Shown: positions 23,268 through 32,766, counted from the stretch's first letter. The stretch: 41,187 nucleotides of DNA from Pseudomonas sp. AFG_SD02_1510_Pfu_092 (GCF_003331055.1 NZ_PUQD01000049.1:1-41187); one strand, 5' to 3'. Numbers and translations: made by a program. Notes: generated by a model from the sequence alone, not told the origin.

Positions 23268-24020
23268 ATGAAGAATCCACTCTGGCTCGCAGTGGTTTGC
23301 CTGGCGGCCAGCCTGCCGAGCCACGGCGAAACGTTCCGGCCCATCGAACTGAAGGATCAGGAACTGGCCAGCCTGCGTGGGCGCTATGTGCTGCCGGGGC
23401 GCATCATCAGTTTCGGCATCGTCATGAGCAGCACCTGGCAGCACGCCAACGGTGAGGTGATCGGCGCGACCTCCACCCTGCAGATCCAGCAATCGACTCT
23501 CAAGCCGCAGTTCCACGTATCGATGATCGACGAAAAAGCCACCGCCCCGGCCACCAGCGGTGGCTCGCCCGCCGGCACCGGGACGGTCACCGGCGGCAGC
23601 GGGCTCGACAGCACCCAAGGGGTGACCCAGGTGGTGCGCGCGGCCGGCGACAACAACAGTGCCTACAACAACGTCGATATCAACGTGACCCACGCCGACC
23701 AGGCACCGGCCAGCCAACCCCAGGGCCAGGTGCTGGCGGCGGGCCAGACCCTGGTCGGCGCTAACGCTGCCGGCTCGCTCAGCGTGTCGTCCACCGGCGC
23801 GGGTGTGCAACTGAACATCAATGCCAGCAACAACCAGGGCAGCAGCGTGCAGCGCCTGGCCCAAGGCGGCCTGCTGCAGAACTCGACGCTGCTTGGCAAT
23901 GGCAACCACGTCAACAACGTCACCACCCTCAATGTGGTCATGCGCGAGAGCGTGCCGACAGCGGCTTCGCTGAACGGCAGCCTCGACCAGCTCAAGGGCC
24001 TGCGCACATTCGGATACTGA
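23268..24020 (+). CDS. fapE: Fap system protein FapE
   Basis: This 250-residue protein has a signal peptide (about 1-20). The mature N-terminal region reads PIELKDQELASLRGRYVLPG, and the rest is Gly/Ser/Asn-rich with repeat-like strands similar to those in the amyloid subunits (LNINASNNQGSSVQRL, NNVDINVTHADQ). FapE is an extracellular component found in small amounts in fibres. It is the fifth gene of the operon. Assignment rests on position and composition more than on motifs. Confidence 0.88.
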   Translation: MKNPLWLAVVCLAASLPSHGETFRPIELKDQELASLRGRYVLPGRIISFGIVMSSTWQHANGEVIGATSTLQIQQSTLKPQFHVSMIDEKATAPATSGGSPAGTGTVTGGSGLDSTQGVTQVVRAAGDNNSAYNNVDINVTHADQAPASQPQGQVLAAGQTLVGANAAGSLSVSSTGAGVQLNINASNNQGSSVQRLAQGGLLQNSTLLGNGNHVNNVTTLNVVMRESVPTAASLNGSLDQLKGLRTFGY

Positions 24021-24057
24021 TCTTCACGTTCAAAGCAGTCGAAAGGGACGCACATCC

Positions 24058-25332
24058 ATGCACCGATCATTGACGCTCCGCGCTATCGTCTGTTTGACCA
24101 CCCTGGCCCCGGCCACCGCCGTTTTCGCAGCTGCCGACCCGCAGGTCGAAATGCTGAAACAAGAGCTGCTCGAGCTCAAGCAACGCTACGAGGCACAGCA
24201 ACAGGCGCTGATGGTGCTGGAACAGCGCGTCCGCCAAGTCGAGGAAGCCCCTGCCGCCCCGCCGCCAAAACGCCTGGTCAGGTCGCCCGCCGAGGGGGTC
24301 AAGGGGGCGCAGACGGTAGCCTCGGGCGCATCGGGCAGCAGCTCCTATGGCCAGGCGTTGACGGCCGACGCCGAGCCGGCGCAAAGCGTGTCCAACCTGT
24401 ATGACGAGGCCAGTGGCTTCTTCGGTGGCGGCAAGTTCAGCTTCGAGACCGGTGTCACCTACACCCATTACGATACCCGGGCCCTGGTGCTCAACGGCTT
24501 CCTCGCGCTGGACTCGATCTTCCTCGGCAGCATCAACCTCGACCGGGTCAAGGCCGACAACTGGACGCTGGACATGACCGCCCGCTACAACCTCGCCCAG
24601 CGTTGGCAGTTCGACATCAACGTGCCGGTGGTGTACCGCGAATCCACCTACTCGTCCGGTGGCGCGGGGGGCGCCGGCGCCAGCACTTCGGATGCGACCG
24701 TGACCCGCGACCCGGAAATCGGCGATGTCAACGTCGGCGTCGCCTACAAGTTCCTCGACGAGGACGAGACCTGGCCGGACGCCGTCGCCACCCTGCGGGT
24801 CAAGGCCCCGACCGGCAAGGACCCGTATGGCATCAAACTGCGCCAGGTCGAGGGCAACGACAACCTGTCGGTACCCGAAAGCCTGCCGACCGGAAACGGG
24901 GTGTGGTCGATCACCCCGGGCATTTCGCTGGTCAAGACCTTCGACCCCGCCGTGCTGTTCGGCAGCCTGTCCTACACCTACAACATGCAGGACTCGTTCA
25001 GCGACATCAGCCCGCAGGTCAACAGCAAGGTGCCGGGTGACGTCAAGCTAGGCGACTCCTGGCAGATTGGCGGCGGTATCGCCTTTGCCCTGAACGAAAA
25101 GATGAGCATGTCGTTCTCGGTGTCCGACCAGTTCGCCAGCAAGAGCAAGATCAAACCGGATGGCGGCGACTGGCAGTCGATCACCAACAGCGACTACAAC
25201 GCCGCCAACTTCAACATCGGCATGACCTTCGCCGCCACCGACAACCTGACCATCGTGCCCAACCTGTCCATTGGTCTGACCGATGACGCACCGGACTTTT
25301 CCTTCAGCCTGAAATTCCCCTACTACTTCTGA
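24058..25332 (+). CDS. fapF: Outer-membrane pore FapF
   Basis: This 424-residue protein has a signal peptide (about 1-24), then a coiled coil at about 28-63 (VEMLKQELLELKQRYEAQQQ and onward), a linker rich in Pro/Ala/Gly, and a C-terminal beta-barrel from about 120 to the end, closing with FSLKFPYYF and a terminal Phe typical of outer-membrane proteins. FapF forms a trimeric pore that exports FapB, FapC and FapE; the helical coiled coil acts as a periplasmic gate. It is the last gene of the operon. Confidence 0.93.
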   Translation: MHRSLTLRAIVCLTTLAPATAVFAAADPQVEMLKQELLELKQRYEAQQQALMVLEQRVRQVEEAPAAPPPKRLVRSPAEGVKGAQTVASGASGSSSYGQALTADAEPAQSVSNLYDEASGFFGGGKFSFETGVTYTHYDTRALVLNGFLALDSIFLGSINLDRVKADNWTLDMTARYNLAQRWQFDINVPVVYRESTYSSGGAGGAGASTSDATVTRDPEIGDVNVGVAYKFLDEDETWPDAVATLRVKAPTGKDPYGIKLRQVEGNDNLSVPESLPTGNGVWSITPGISLVKTFDPAVLFGSLSYTYNMQDSFSDISPQVNSKVPGDVKLGDSWQIGGGIAFALNEKMSMSFSVSDQFASKSKIKPDGGDWQSITNSDYNAANFNIGMTFAATDNLTIVPNLSIGLTDDAPDFSFSLKFPYYF

Positions 25333-25343
25333 CACTTGCACCC

Positions 25344-25369
25344 GCCGGGCCCGCGCCAGCGGCCCCGGC
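25344..25369 (+). terminator. Possible terminator after fapF
   Basis: GCCGGGCC and GGCCCCGGC pair with one bulge around a 9-nt loop, followed by ATTTGG. The T run is poor, so termination is uncertain and read-through into the next gene is possible. Confidence 0.5.
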
Positions 25370-25467
25370 ATTTGGTTACCAGGCTTGTAGCCAAACGCGT
25401 TCGCCGCCCCGGCCTGTTATCATCCAGCACAGATGTATGACGATTTAATGGCAAAAGGGATGTTTTT

Positions 25468-27669
25468 GTGAAGAACCTGTCAGACCACCCAGGTACCCGG
25501 CTCGTCGCTCTGGCGGCCCTGGTGCTGGTGATCCCACTGGGTACGCGCGCCATACTGGGTTGGTCCAACCCGCTCGGTTACCTGTCCGACCTCGCCCTCG
25601 GCAGCCTGCTGATCGTGCTGTTGCAGCGCCGCCCGTGGTGGTTGGCGCTGCCCGTATTGCTGGCCTGGGCTGCGCTGTGGGTGGCGTCGGCAGAACTGGT
25701 CAGCGCAGTGGGCCGGTTGCCCACCAGCGCCGACCTGGCCTACCTGCTCGACGCCCAGTTCATGGAAAACTCCACCGGTGGCGGCCTGGCCCATGCCTGG
25801 CTGCCCTGGGTGCTGGGCACCGGCCTGCTGGCCTGGCTGGGCAGCGCCTGGCGCAGCCGCACACAACGCCCGCAAGCTCTGCCGCGCAAGGCATGGGCCG
25901 TTCCGCTGCTGCTGTTTGGCGCGCATTGGGCCAGCCAGCAACTGGCCCCCTCCGATGCAGACCAGTGGCGGCAATACAACCTCACCCACCAGCTGATGTC
26001 GGCCGGCGTCGGCGACCTGCAACGCCGCTTCGAAGGCTGGGCAGGCCACAAGCAGCCCTTCACGCCACTGGCCAGCGCTGGCCTTACCCAGTCCGACCTC
26101 CATGGCCAGCGCCTGCTCGCCGGGCCCGGCAACGCCCGCAACCTGCTGCTGATCACCGTCGAAGGCATCCCCGGGGCCTACCTGCGGCCCAATCGCCAGG
26201 CCCTGCACAGCCGCTTCGACGAAGACCTGATGCCCAGGCTCAGCCGCTGGGCCGAGCGCGGCATGAACACCCCGGACTACGTGCTGCATACCCACCAGAC
26301 CATCCGTGGCCTGTATGCAATGCTGTGCGGTGACTACGACAAGCTGGCCAACGGTACGCCAAAGGGCGTGGAACTGCTGACCCAGAACGAACGCAACCAG
26401 GCCTGCCTGCCGGCGCAGTTGCGCCAGGCCGGCTTCACCACCCACTACCTGCAGGGCGCCGGCCTGCGTTTCATGGCCAAGGACCGCATCATGCCGCACA
26501 TCGGCTTCGAGGCGGTGCACGGGCTGGAGTGGTTCGCCAACAAGAACTACCTGGACTTCCCCTGGGGCAAGGATGACCGGGCCTTCTTCGAAGGCGCGCT
26601 GGACTACGTCGGCGAGCTGCAGCAGCAGGACCAGCCGTGGATGCTGACCCTGCTCACCGTGGGCACTCATCAGCCGTACTCGGCACCGGCCGACTACCTC
26701 GCGCGTTACGACACGCCGAAACAGGCGGCGGTCGCCTACCTGGACGACGCGCTCGGCGCCTTCCTCGACAATCTCGAACGCCAGGGGGTACTCAAGGACA
26801 CCCTGGTCGTGGTCACCTCTGACGAGTCCCACGGCATCGATGGCGTACGCCTGGCCTCGTCATGGGGCTTCAACCTCACCCTGGCGCCCGAGCAGGCGCA
26901 GCTGCCCCGGATCAAGCGCGGCACCTACGGCCATGTCGACCTGGCCACCTCCCTGCTCGACTATTTTTCCCTGCCGATCCCTATGGCGCTCGGCGGTCGC
27001 TCGCTGTACCGCGACTACGACAGCGGTCGCGAGATGATCGCCTACACCAACGGCATGCTGCGGTACCACGACGGCCAGGGGGTGTTCACCGAATGCGACT
27101 TCCAGCAGCGCTGCCGGCGCTACGCCAGTGACGGTTTCATCGCCGACCAGGCACGTTACCTGGGCCCGGGCGACAGCCTGCTCGGCCAGCAGATCGGTGC
27201 CCTGGCCGGCGTGCTCGACCAGTCCCTGCTGCAAACCCCGCTCAACCTGCGTTACCAGTTCGGCGGCCCATCGCCGATTCAGTTGCGCAAGCGCATTCAT
27301 GACGACTGGGCCGACAACCTGATCGGCGCCCAGTATCTGGAAATGCCCGAAGGCTCGCATACCCGTGTGCGGGTCAAGGTGCGCTCGCTGGACCCTGAGC
27401 GCGCAGCCTATATCAAGCTCAAGGCCAAGCAGCTGGAGCAGGACGTACCGCTGGGCTTGCCCGAAGAAGTGAAAGTCACCGCCGACGCGCCGCTGGAGAT
27501 GGAATTCAGCTTCGACAACCCGACCGCGCGCAAGGCGTTTTCCTTCCATCTGCTGGGTTACGGCGGCGGCCAGGTGGAAGTCAGCGACTTCAGCGTGATC
27601 ACCGCGCTACCCGGCGAGGACGACACTGCCGATGAACTGACCGAGGGCCATATCGCCCATTCGGGTTGA
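25468..27669 (+). CDS. LTA-synthase-like membrane sulfatase-fold phosphotransferase
   Basis: A GTG start at 25468 follows AAAAGGGATG. The 733-residue protein has four to five N-terminal transmembrane helices (to about 160) and a periplasmic alkaline-phosphatase-superfamily domain (about 225-540). Candidate catalytic residues are Glu232 (LLLITVEGIPG), nucleophile Thr278 (HTHQTIRGLYAMLCG) and metal ligands in TSDESHG (Asp452, His455). A C-terminal beta-rich extension of about 150 residues follows. Related enzymes (LtaS, OpgB) transfer phosphoglycerol to glycans. The gene lies 135 bp after fapF on the same strand; a link to Fap is not shown. Confidence 0.85.
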   Translation: MKNLSDHPGTRLVALAALVLVIPLGTRAILGWSNPLGYLSDLALGSLLIVLLQRRPWWLALPVLLAWAALWVASAELVSAVGRLPTSADLAYLLDAQFMENSTGGGLAHAWLPWVLGTGLLAWLGSAWRSRTQRPQALPRKAWAVPLLLFGAHWASQQLAPSDADQWRQYNLTHQLMSAGVGDLQRRFEGWAGHKQPFTPLASAGLTQSDLHGQRLLAGPGNARNLLLITVEGIPGAYLRPNRQALHSRFDEDLMPRLSRWAERGMNTPDYVLHTHQTIRGLYAMLCGDYDKLANGTPKGVELLTQNERNQACLPAQLRQAGFTTHYLQGAGLRFMAKDRIMPHIGFEAVHGLEWFANKNYLDFPWGKDDRAFFEGALDYVGELQQQDQPWMLTLLTVGTHQPYSAPADYLARYDTPKQAAVAYLDDALGAFLDNLERQGVLKDTLVVVTSDESHGIDGVRLASSWGFNLTLAPEQAQLPRIKRGTYGHVDLATSLLDYFSLPIPMALGGRSLYRDYDSGREMIAYTNGMLRYHDGQGVFTECDFQQRCRRYASDGFIADQARYLGPGDSLLGQQIGALAGVLDQSLLQTPLNLRYQFGGPSPIQLRKRIHDDWADNLIGAQYLEMPEGSHTRVRVKVRSLDPERAAYIKLKAKQLEQDVPLGLPEEVKVTADAPLEMEFSFDNPTARKAFSFHLLGYGGGQVEVSDFSVITALPGEDDTADELTEGHIAHSG

Positions 27670-27764
27670 ACGGTACCACCGCCCATCGCCCGGCCCGCGC
27701 GGCCTGTCGATTCCTTCCTGCCGTGTTCGACCAGAGGGTGAATCCCCAACCTGGAGACAGCACC

Positions 27765-28493
27765 ATGAGCACGCGCGAAGGCAAGCACCCGGTGGTTTCC
27801 CGCGACCAGTGGCTGGCGGCCCGCCGCCAGCTGTGGCTGCACGAAAAAGCCTTTACCCACCACCGCGACGCGCTGGCCGCAGCCCGTCGCGCCCTGCCAT
27901 GGGTCAGGGTGGAGCACGACTATCACTTTCATGGGCCGGACGGCGAACTGAGCCTGGCCGACCTGTTCGCCGGCCGCAGCCAGTTGCTGGTCTACCACTT
28001 CATGTTCGCCGAGGGCTGGAGCGAAGGCTGCCCCGGTTGCTCGTTTCTGGCCGACCATTTTGACGGCGCCAACCTGCACCTGGCGCATCACGATGTATCG
28101 CTGGTCGCGGTATCACGGGCAGCGTATGCCGAATTCCAGGCCTTCCGACGGCGCATGGGCTGGCGGTTCCCGTGGTATTCGTCACAGGGCAGCGGGTTCA
28201 ACGCGGACTTTGGCGTCAGTGTCGGCAGTGACGGGCAGCGGCAGTACAACTATGAACCGTATAACGGCAGTGAAAGCGAGTTGCCCGGGCTGAGTGCGTT
28301 CTACCGCGCGGCAGACGGCAGCGTATACCACACCTATTCAACCTACGCCCGCGGCCTGGATATTCTGGTCAACACCTACAACTTCCTCGACATTGCCCCG
28401 CTGGGGCGCAATGAGGGCGGGACCATGGATTGGGTGCGCCATCATGATCGCTATGACGGGCAGCCAGACTCGAGCCATTGCTGCCACACATGA
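27765..28493 (+). CDS. DUF899 thioredoxin-like protein
   Basis: The start at 27765 follows CTGGAGACAGCACC and gives 242 residues. The thioredoxin-like DUF899 features are clear: LLVYHFMFAEGWSEGCPGCS (a CxxC where the thioredoxin active site would be), then FLADHFDGANLHLAHHDVSL and FPWYSSQGSGFNADFGVS. The C-terminus ends in SHCCHT. The family is of unknown function, possibly a redox or dithiol protein. It stands alone, with a REP composite between it and the convergent urease operon. Confidence 0.92.
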   Translation: MSTREGKHPVVSRDQWLAARRQLWLHEKAFTHHRDALAAARRALPWVRVEHDYHFHGPDGELSLADLFAGRSQLLVYHFMFAEGWSEGCPGCSFLADHFDGANLHLAHHDVSLVAVSRAAYAEFQAFRRRMGWRFPWYSSQGSGFNADFGVSVGSDGQRQYNYEPYNGSESELPGLSAFYRAADGSVYHTYSTYARGLDILVNTYNFLDIAPLGRNEGGTMDWVRHHDRYDGQPDSSHCCHT

Positions 28494-28530
28494 TGCAGCA
28501 CTGCATGAGCCCGAGGCCTGCACGATTCCC

Positions 28531-28615
28531 TGTGGGAGCGGGCAAGCCCGCGAAACAGGCAACGCGGTAGATGGCACCGGCTGCGCCGGTGTTCGCGGGC
28601 AAGCCCGCTCCTACA
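28531..28615. repeat. 85-bp composite REP element
   Basis: TGTGGGAGCGGGCAAGCCCGCGAA and TTCGCGGGCAAGCCCGCTCCTACA face each other around a CACCGGC/GCCGGTG hairpin. It lies between convergent DUF899 and ureG and probably marks both transcript ends. Confidence 0.9.
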
Positions 28616-28676
28616 AGGGATCGCGCCAGCTTTTAGAAATTGACCAAGACCGCTGCTACCACAAGGGCGCGACCTG

Positions 28677-29300
28677 TCAGCCGCGCACACCCAGCATCCC
28701 GCGCTCGACGATGAAATCGATCACCGCCTGCAACCCCTCGCCCCTCTTCAGGTTGCTGAAGGTCCATGGCCGTTGCGGGCGCATGCGTCGGGTATCGCGC
28801 TCCATCACTTCCAGCGAAGCGCCGACATACGGCGCCAGGTCGGTCTTGTTGATCACCAGGAAGTCCGACTTGGTTATCCCCGGCCCACCCTTGCGCGGGA
28901 TTTTCTCGCCTTCAGCGACATCGATGACGTAGATGGTCAGGTCAGCCAGCTCCGGGCTGAACGTGGCACTCAGGTTGTCACCGCCGCTCTCGACGAAAAT
29001 CACTTCCAGGTTGCCAAACTTGCGCGCCAGGGCCTCGACCGCCGCCAGGTTCATCGAGGCGTCTTCGCGGATCGCGGTGTGCGGGCAGCCGCCGGTTTCC
29101 ACACCGACGATGCGCTCCGGCTCCAGCGCGCCGGCTTCGGTGAGGATGCGCTGGTCTTCCTTGGTGTAGATATCGTTGGTGACCACGGCGATCTGGTAGT
29201 GGTCGCGCATGGCCTTGCACAGCGCTTCGAGCAGCGCCGTCTTGCCGGAGCCGACCGGGCCGCCGACACCGACGCGCAGGGGTTGTTGATAGCTTTGCAT
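28677..29300 (-). CDS. ureG: Urease accessory GTPase UreG
   Basis: This 207-residue SIMIBI GTPase has the P-loop GGPVGSGKT near the N-terminus, the nickel-binding CPH in ETGGCPHTAIREDASMN, and the NKTD guanine motif in FLVINKTDLAPYVG. UreG delivers Ni to the urease active site in complex with UreD, UreF and, via its dimer, UreE. It is the last gene of the operon, 11 bp after ureF. Confidence 0.98.
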   Translation of the reverse strand: MQSYQQPLRVGVGGPVGSGKTALLEALCKAMRDHYQIAVVTNDIYTKEDQRILTEAGALEPERIVGVETGGCPHTAIREDASMNLAAVEALARKFGNLEVIFVESGGDNLSATFSPELADLTIYVIDVAEGEKIPRKGGPGITKSDFLVINKTDLAPYVGASLEVMERDTRRMRPQRPWTFSNLKRGEGLQAVIDFIVERGMLGVRG

Positions 29301-29311
29301 GCAGGCAGTCC

Positions 29312-29986
29312 TCAGGAACGGAACAAACGGGTGTATTGGGTTTCGTGACGCGATGAGGCAATGGCCAGCAACGGCAGGCCGCCGCCGAGCTGGTCATCAT
29401 CCAGGGCCAGGGCCTGGTCGAGTGCTGCGGGCAAACCTTGGCTCAGGTCGCGCAGCAAGGTCTGCGCAGCCTGCTGGCCGAACGGCACCAGCTTGACCCC
29501 AGCCATCACCGCGCCCTCCAGCCAGGCGAAGCCATGGCCCAGGGCCAACTGACGCAGCGGGATGGCCCAGTGGGCAGCCAGCCAGGCCATGCCGCCGAGC
29601 TGAGTGAGTTCGAGGCTGGCGCGCCAGGGCGTGGCCTGGCCCAGTTGCCAACCGTCCAGCAATCGCGCCAACGCCGCGCCGCGCTGCTGCTCTTCCAGGC
29701 GCAGCTCGGCGGTTTCGCGATTGGCCAGCAGAAAGCGGCTCCAGTGGCCGAAGGACTCGGCGTCCTCGGCCTGGCAGGCCTGATACAACCGTGCCAAAAC
29801 GGGCCAATCGAGCCGCGCCAGGGTGTCGTCGATCTGCTCGCGCTGCCAGCCAGCGAAAGCCTCCACATCGCCGACCCAGCCCGCCTCGACCGCCCACTCC
29901 AGGCCCTGCGAGTAGGTGAAGCCGCCCACCGGCAAGCCGGGGCTGGCCAGCTGCAGCAGGCGCAGCAATGCCAGGTCGCTGTCCAT
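29312..29986 (-). CDS. ureF: Urease accessory protein UreF
   Basis: The start at 29986 gives 224 residues beginning MDSDLALLRLLQLASPGLPV, followed by GGFTYSQGLEWAVEAG, the family signature. The all-helical protein binds UreD and recruits the UreG dimer during nickel insertion. It overlaps the ureJ stop by 1 bp (TGATG). The open frame continues upstream, but only through ureJ in another frame. Confidence 0.97.
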   Translation of the reverse strand: MDSDLALLRLLQLASPGLPVGGFTYSQGLEWAVEAGWVGDVEAFAGWQREQIDDTLARLDWPVLARLYQACQAEDAESFGHWSRFLLANRETAELRLEEQQRGAALARLLDGWQLGQATPWRASLELTQLGGMAWLAAHWAIPLRQLALGHGFAWLEGAVMAGVKLVPFGQQAAQTLLRDLSQGLPAALDQALALDDDQLGGGLPLLAIASSRHETQYTRLFRS

Positions 29987-30531
29987 CAGCCCGCCAGTAC
30001 CAGCGCGGCACTGGCCAGCAGGCCACCGCCAAAGGCCTTTTGCAAAGCGCTGTGCCGGCGCAACAGGCAACCGAGCGCAAAACCGGCCGCCAGCAGCAGG
30101 CCGCTGACCGTGACGAAGCCGGCGCTGAACTGCCAGAACGCACTGGGCGTGGCTTCCACGCCATGGGCCCAGCCATGGAACAGGGCAAACACCGGCATGG
30201 CCATGGCCAGCAGCAATTGCCGACGCGGCAGCAGCACGGCCCCGGCAGCCACCAGCAGCGACACGGCAATCAGGGTTTCCATGCCCAGCACATCGCCGAA
30301 CAGGTGGCCGCACACCGCACCCGCGAACATCGCCACCAGGGTCGCCAGCGGCAACGTCAGGTTACGCCGGGTCAACGCCGCGAGTACGCCGGTGCCCAGC
30401 AGCATCAGCAGGTGATCAAGGCCGGTCAGCGGGTGCAGCAGGCCATCCTGCAGCGGGTTGCCGTCGTGCCCAGGGTGGGCGAAGGCTGGTAGCGCCAGCA
30501 TCAGCAGAATCAGGGCGAAAGTCTTTTTCAT
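29986..30531 (-). CDS. ureJ: HupE/UreJ family nickel permease-like protein
   Basis: This 181-residue protein has a cleavable or first-helix signal (MKKTFALILLMLALPAFA, then HPGHDG) and about six hydrophobic helices. The family motif HPLTGLDHLLMLLGTGVLAA carries His/Asp residues suited to Ni2+ binding, and FALFHGWAHGVEA is the second His-rich motif. It probably brings Ni into the cell for urease. Its place between ureE and ureF supports this. Confidence 0.95.
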   Translation of the reverse strand: MKKTFALILLMLALPAFAHPGHDGNPLQDGLLHPLTGLDHLLMLLGTGVLAALTRRNLTLPLATLVAMFAGAVCGHLFGDVLGMETLIAVSLLVAAGAVLLPRRQLLLAMAMPVFALFHGWAHGVEATPSAFWQFSAGFVTVSGLLLAAGFALGCLLRRHSALQKAFGGGLLASAALVLAG

Positions 30532-30548
30532 CGTTTGCTCCGGGTAGT

Positions 30549-31052
30549 TCAGGAATGGGCAGGCAGGCGCACGAAGGGGTGATCGTGGCTTTGGCTATGG
30601 CTATGGCTATGGCTATGCGACGCGCTTTGGTAAGCGCCCGCCTCCGGCTCGAACGGCGCCTGTTCGGCTTCTACCGTCAGGCCCAGGCCACGCAGCATGT
30701 CGTCCAGCACATGGTCGTGCTGGAAGCGCAGCAGGCCGGGTTCGATCTGCAGCGGGACATGCCGGTTACCCAGGTGATACGCCGCGCGCGCCAGCAGGTG
30801 CGGGTCGGCGCAGCGCACCGTGGACACTGCCTCGGGCGCCGCCAGCACCCGGATCAGCTCGGTGCCCGCAGCATCGGCCAGCAGTTCGCCGCCACGCAGC
30901 AAGTGGCCGCGTTCGAGCATCAGCCCGGCCTCGCGGCCATCGTCCAGGGTCACCCGCAGGCGGCTTTTGATGCGGCTGTCGACGTCCAGGGTAACGGTGC
31001 CGGTTGGGTCCAGCGGGCCGGGCGCGCTGATACGGCGGGTCAAGACAATCAT
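30549..31052 (-). CDS. ureE: Urease nickel metallochaperone UreE
   Basis: The start at 31052 (MIVLTRRISAPG) follows GAAGGAG. The 167-residue protein has the N-terminal peptide-binding domain and the metal-binding domain with AYHLGNRHVPLQIE, whose His lies at the dimer nickel site. The C-terminus ends in a short His-rich tail (SASHSHSHSHSQSHDH) coded by tandem hexanucleotides. UreE passes nickel to UreG. It is 10 bp after ureC. Confidence 0.97.
   Translation of the reverse strand: MIVLTRRISAPGPLDPTGTVTLDVDSRIKSRLRVTLDDGREAGLMLERGHLLRGGELLADAAGTELIRVLAAPEAVSTVRCADPHLLARAAYHLGNRHVPLQIEPGLLRFQHDHVLDDMLRGLGLTVEAEQAPFEPEAGAYQSASHSHSHSHSQSHDHPFVRLPAHS
30587..30616. repeat. Tandem hexanucleotide repeat in ureE
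   Basis: Four perfect GGCTAT copies (30593-30616) follow one GGCTTT copy. On the coding strand they encode alternating Ser-His in the UreE tail. The unit is a multiple of three, so slippage would change tail length without frameshift. Confidence 0.95.
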
Positions 31053-31062
31053 CGGTGCTCCT

Positions 31063-32766
31063 TCAGAACAGGAAATAGCGCTGGGCCAGCGGCAGTTCGC
31101 GGGCCGGCTCGCAGACCAGCAGCTCGCCATCGGCGCGTACCTGGTAGGTCTGCGCGTCGACCTCGATCAGCGGCTGCAGGGTGTTGTGAAGCATGTCCGG
31201 CTTGCGCACCCGGCGGCAGCCCCGGGCCACGCCGATCAGGCTGCGCAGGTTCAGCTCAGCGGCCAGGCCGCGGTCCATCGCCGCCTGCGGCAGGAAGGTC
31301 ATGCGCGTGGCATGGCGCGCCGCGCCCAAGGCGCCGAACATGGGCCGGTAATGCACCGGCTGCGGCGTGGGAATGGAACCGTTGATGTCGCCCATGGGCG
31401 CGCTGACGATCATGCCGCCCTTGATGACCAGCGCCGGCTTCACCGCAAAGAACGCCGGCGCCCACAGCACCAGGTCGGCCAGCTTGCCAACCTCCAGCGA
31501 ACCCACTTCGTGGCCGATGCCGTGGGTCAGTGCCGGGTTGATGGTGTACTTGGCGATGTAGCGTTTGACCCGGAAGTTGTCGCTGTAGGCGCTGTCCGGC
31601 GCCAATGGCCCGCGGCGCAGCTTCATCTGGTGGGCCACCTGCCAGGTCCGCAGCACCACTTCGCCGACCCGGCCCATGGCCTGGGAGTCGGACGAGGTCA
31701 TGGCAAAGGCGCCCATGTCGTGAAGGATGTCTTCGGCAGCGATGGTCTCGCGGCGAATGCGCGACTCGGCGAAGGCCACGTCTTCAGCGATGCTCGGGTC
31801 CAGGTGGTGGCAGACCATGAGCATGTCCAGGTGCTCGTCCACGGTGTTGACGGTGTACGGCAGGGTCGGGTTGGTCGAGGACGGCAGGACGTTGGCCTGC
31901 CCTGCGGCACGAATGATGTCCGGGGCATGACCGCCGCCGGCACCCTCGGTGTGGAAGGTGTGGATGGTGCGATCGCCGATGGCCGCCAAGGTGTCCTCGA
32001 TGCAGCCGGACTCGTTGAGGGTGTCGGTGTGGATCGCCACCTGGATGTCCATTTCCTCGGCCACCCCCAGGCAGCAGTCGATGGCCGCCGGGGTCGAACC
32101 CCAGTCTTCGTGCAGCTTGAGGCCCACGGCACCGGCGGCAATCTGCTCGCGCAGCGCTTCCGGCCGCGAGGCGTTGCCCTTGCCCAGCAGGCCGATGTTG
32201 ATTGGCAGGCTGTCGGCGGCCTGGAGCATGCGCGCCAGGTACCAGGGGCCGGGCGTGCAGGTGGTGGCATTGGTGCCGGTGGCCGGCCCGGTACCGCCGC
32301 CGATGAAGGTGGTGACGCCGCTGTTCAGCGCCTCCTCGACCTGCTGCGGGCAGATGAAATGGATGTGCGAGTCGACGCCACCGGCGGTGACGATCTTGCC
32401 TTCGGCCGCGATCACCTCGGTGCCGGGGCCGACCGGGACGTTGACGCCCGGTTGCACATCGGGGTTGCCGGCCTTGCCGATCACCGCGATACGCCCGTGC
32501 TTGATGCCGATGTCGGCCTTGACGATGCCCCAGTGGTCGATGATGAGGGCGTTGGTCAGCACCAGGTCCATGGCGTCGGCGGCGAGCATCTGGCCCTGCC
32601 CCATGCCGTCGCGGATGACCTTGCCGCCACCGAACTTGACCTCCTCACCGTATACGGTGAGGTCCCGCTCCACCTCGACCCACAGTGCAGTGTCGGCCAG
32701 GCGTACGCGGTCGCCCACGGTGGGGCCGAACATGTCGGCATAGGCCTGGCGGGAAATGCGGCTCAT
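31063..32766 (-). CDS. ureC: Urease alpha subunit UreC
   Basis: This 567-residue catalytic subunit has all active-site residues in place with standard numbering: His134 and His136 (SHIHF), the carbamylated Lys217 (GLKLHEDWG), His246 (IHTDT), His272, Asp360 (MTSSD), and the flap Cys319-His320 (MVCHH). It hydrolyses urea to ammonia and carbamate with two Ni ions. It overlaps ureB by 4 bp. Confidence 0.99.
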   Translation of the reverse strand: MSRISRQAYADMFGPTVGDRVRLADTALWVEVERDLTVYGEEVKFGGGKVIRDGMGQGQMLAADAMDLVLTNALIIDHWGIVKADIGIKHGRIAVIGKAGNPDVQPGVNVPVGPGTEVIAAEGKIVTAGGVDSHIHFICPQQVEEALNSGVTTFIGGGTGPATGTNATTCTPGPWYLARMLQAADSLPINIGLLGKGNASRPEALREQIAAGAVGLKLHEDWGSTPAAIDCCLGVAEEMDIQVAIHTDTLNESGCIEDTLAAIGDRTIHTFHTEGAGGGHAPDIIRAAGQANVLPSSTNPTLPYTVNTVDEHLDMLMVCHHLDPSIAEDVAFAESRIRRETIAAEDILHDMGAFAMTSSDSQAMGRVGEVVLRTWQVAHQMKLRRGPLAPDSAYSDNFRVKRYIAKYTINPALTHGIGHEVGSLEVGKLADLVLWAPAFFAVKPALVIKGGMIVSAPMGDINGSIPTPQPVHYRPMFGALGAARHATRMTFLPQAAMDRGLAAELNLRSLIGVARGCRRVRKPDMLHNTLQPLIEVDAQTYQVRADGELLVCEPARELPLAQRYFLF

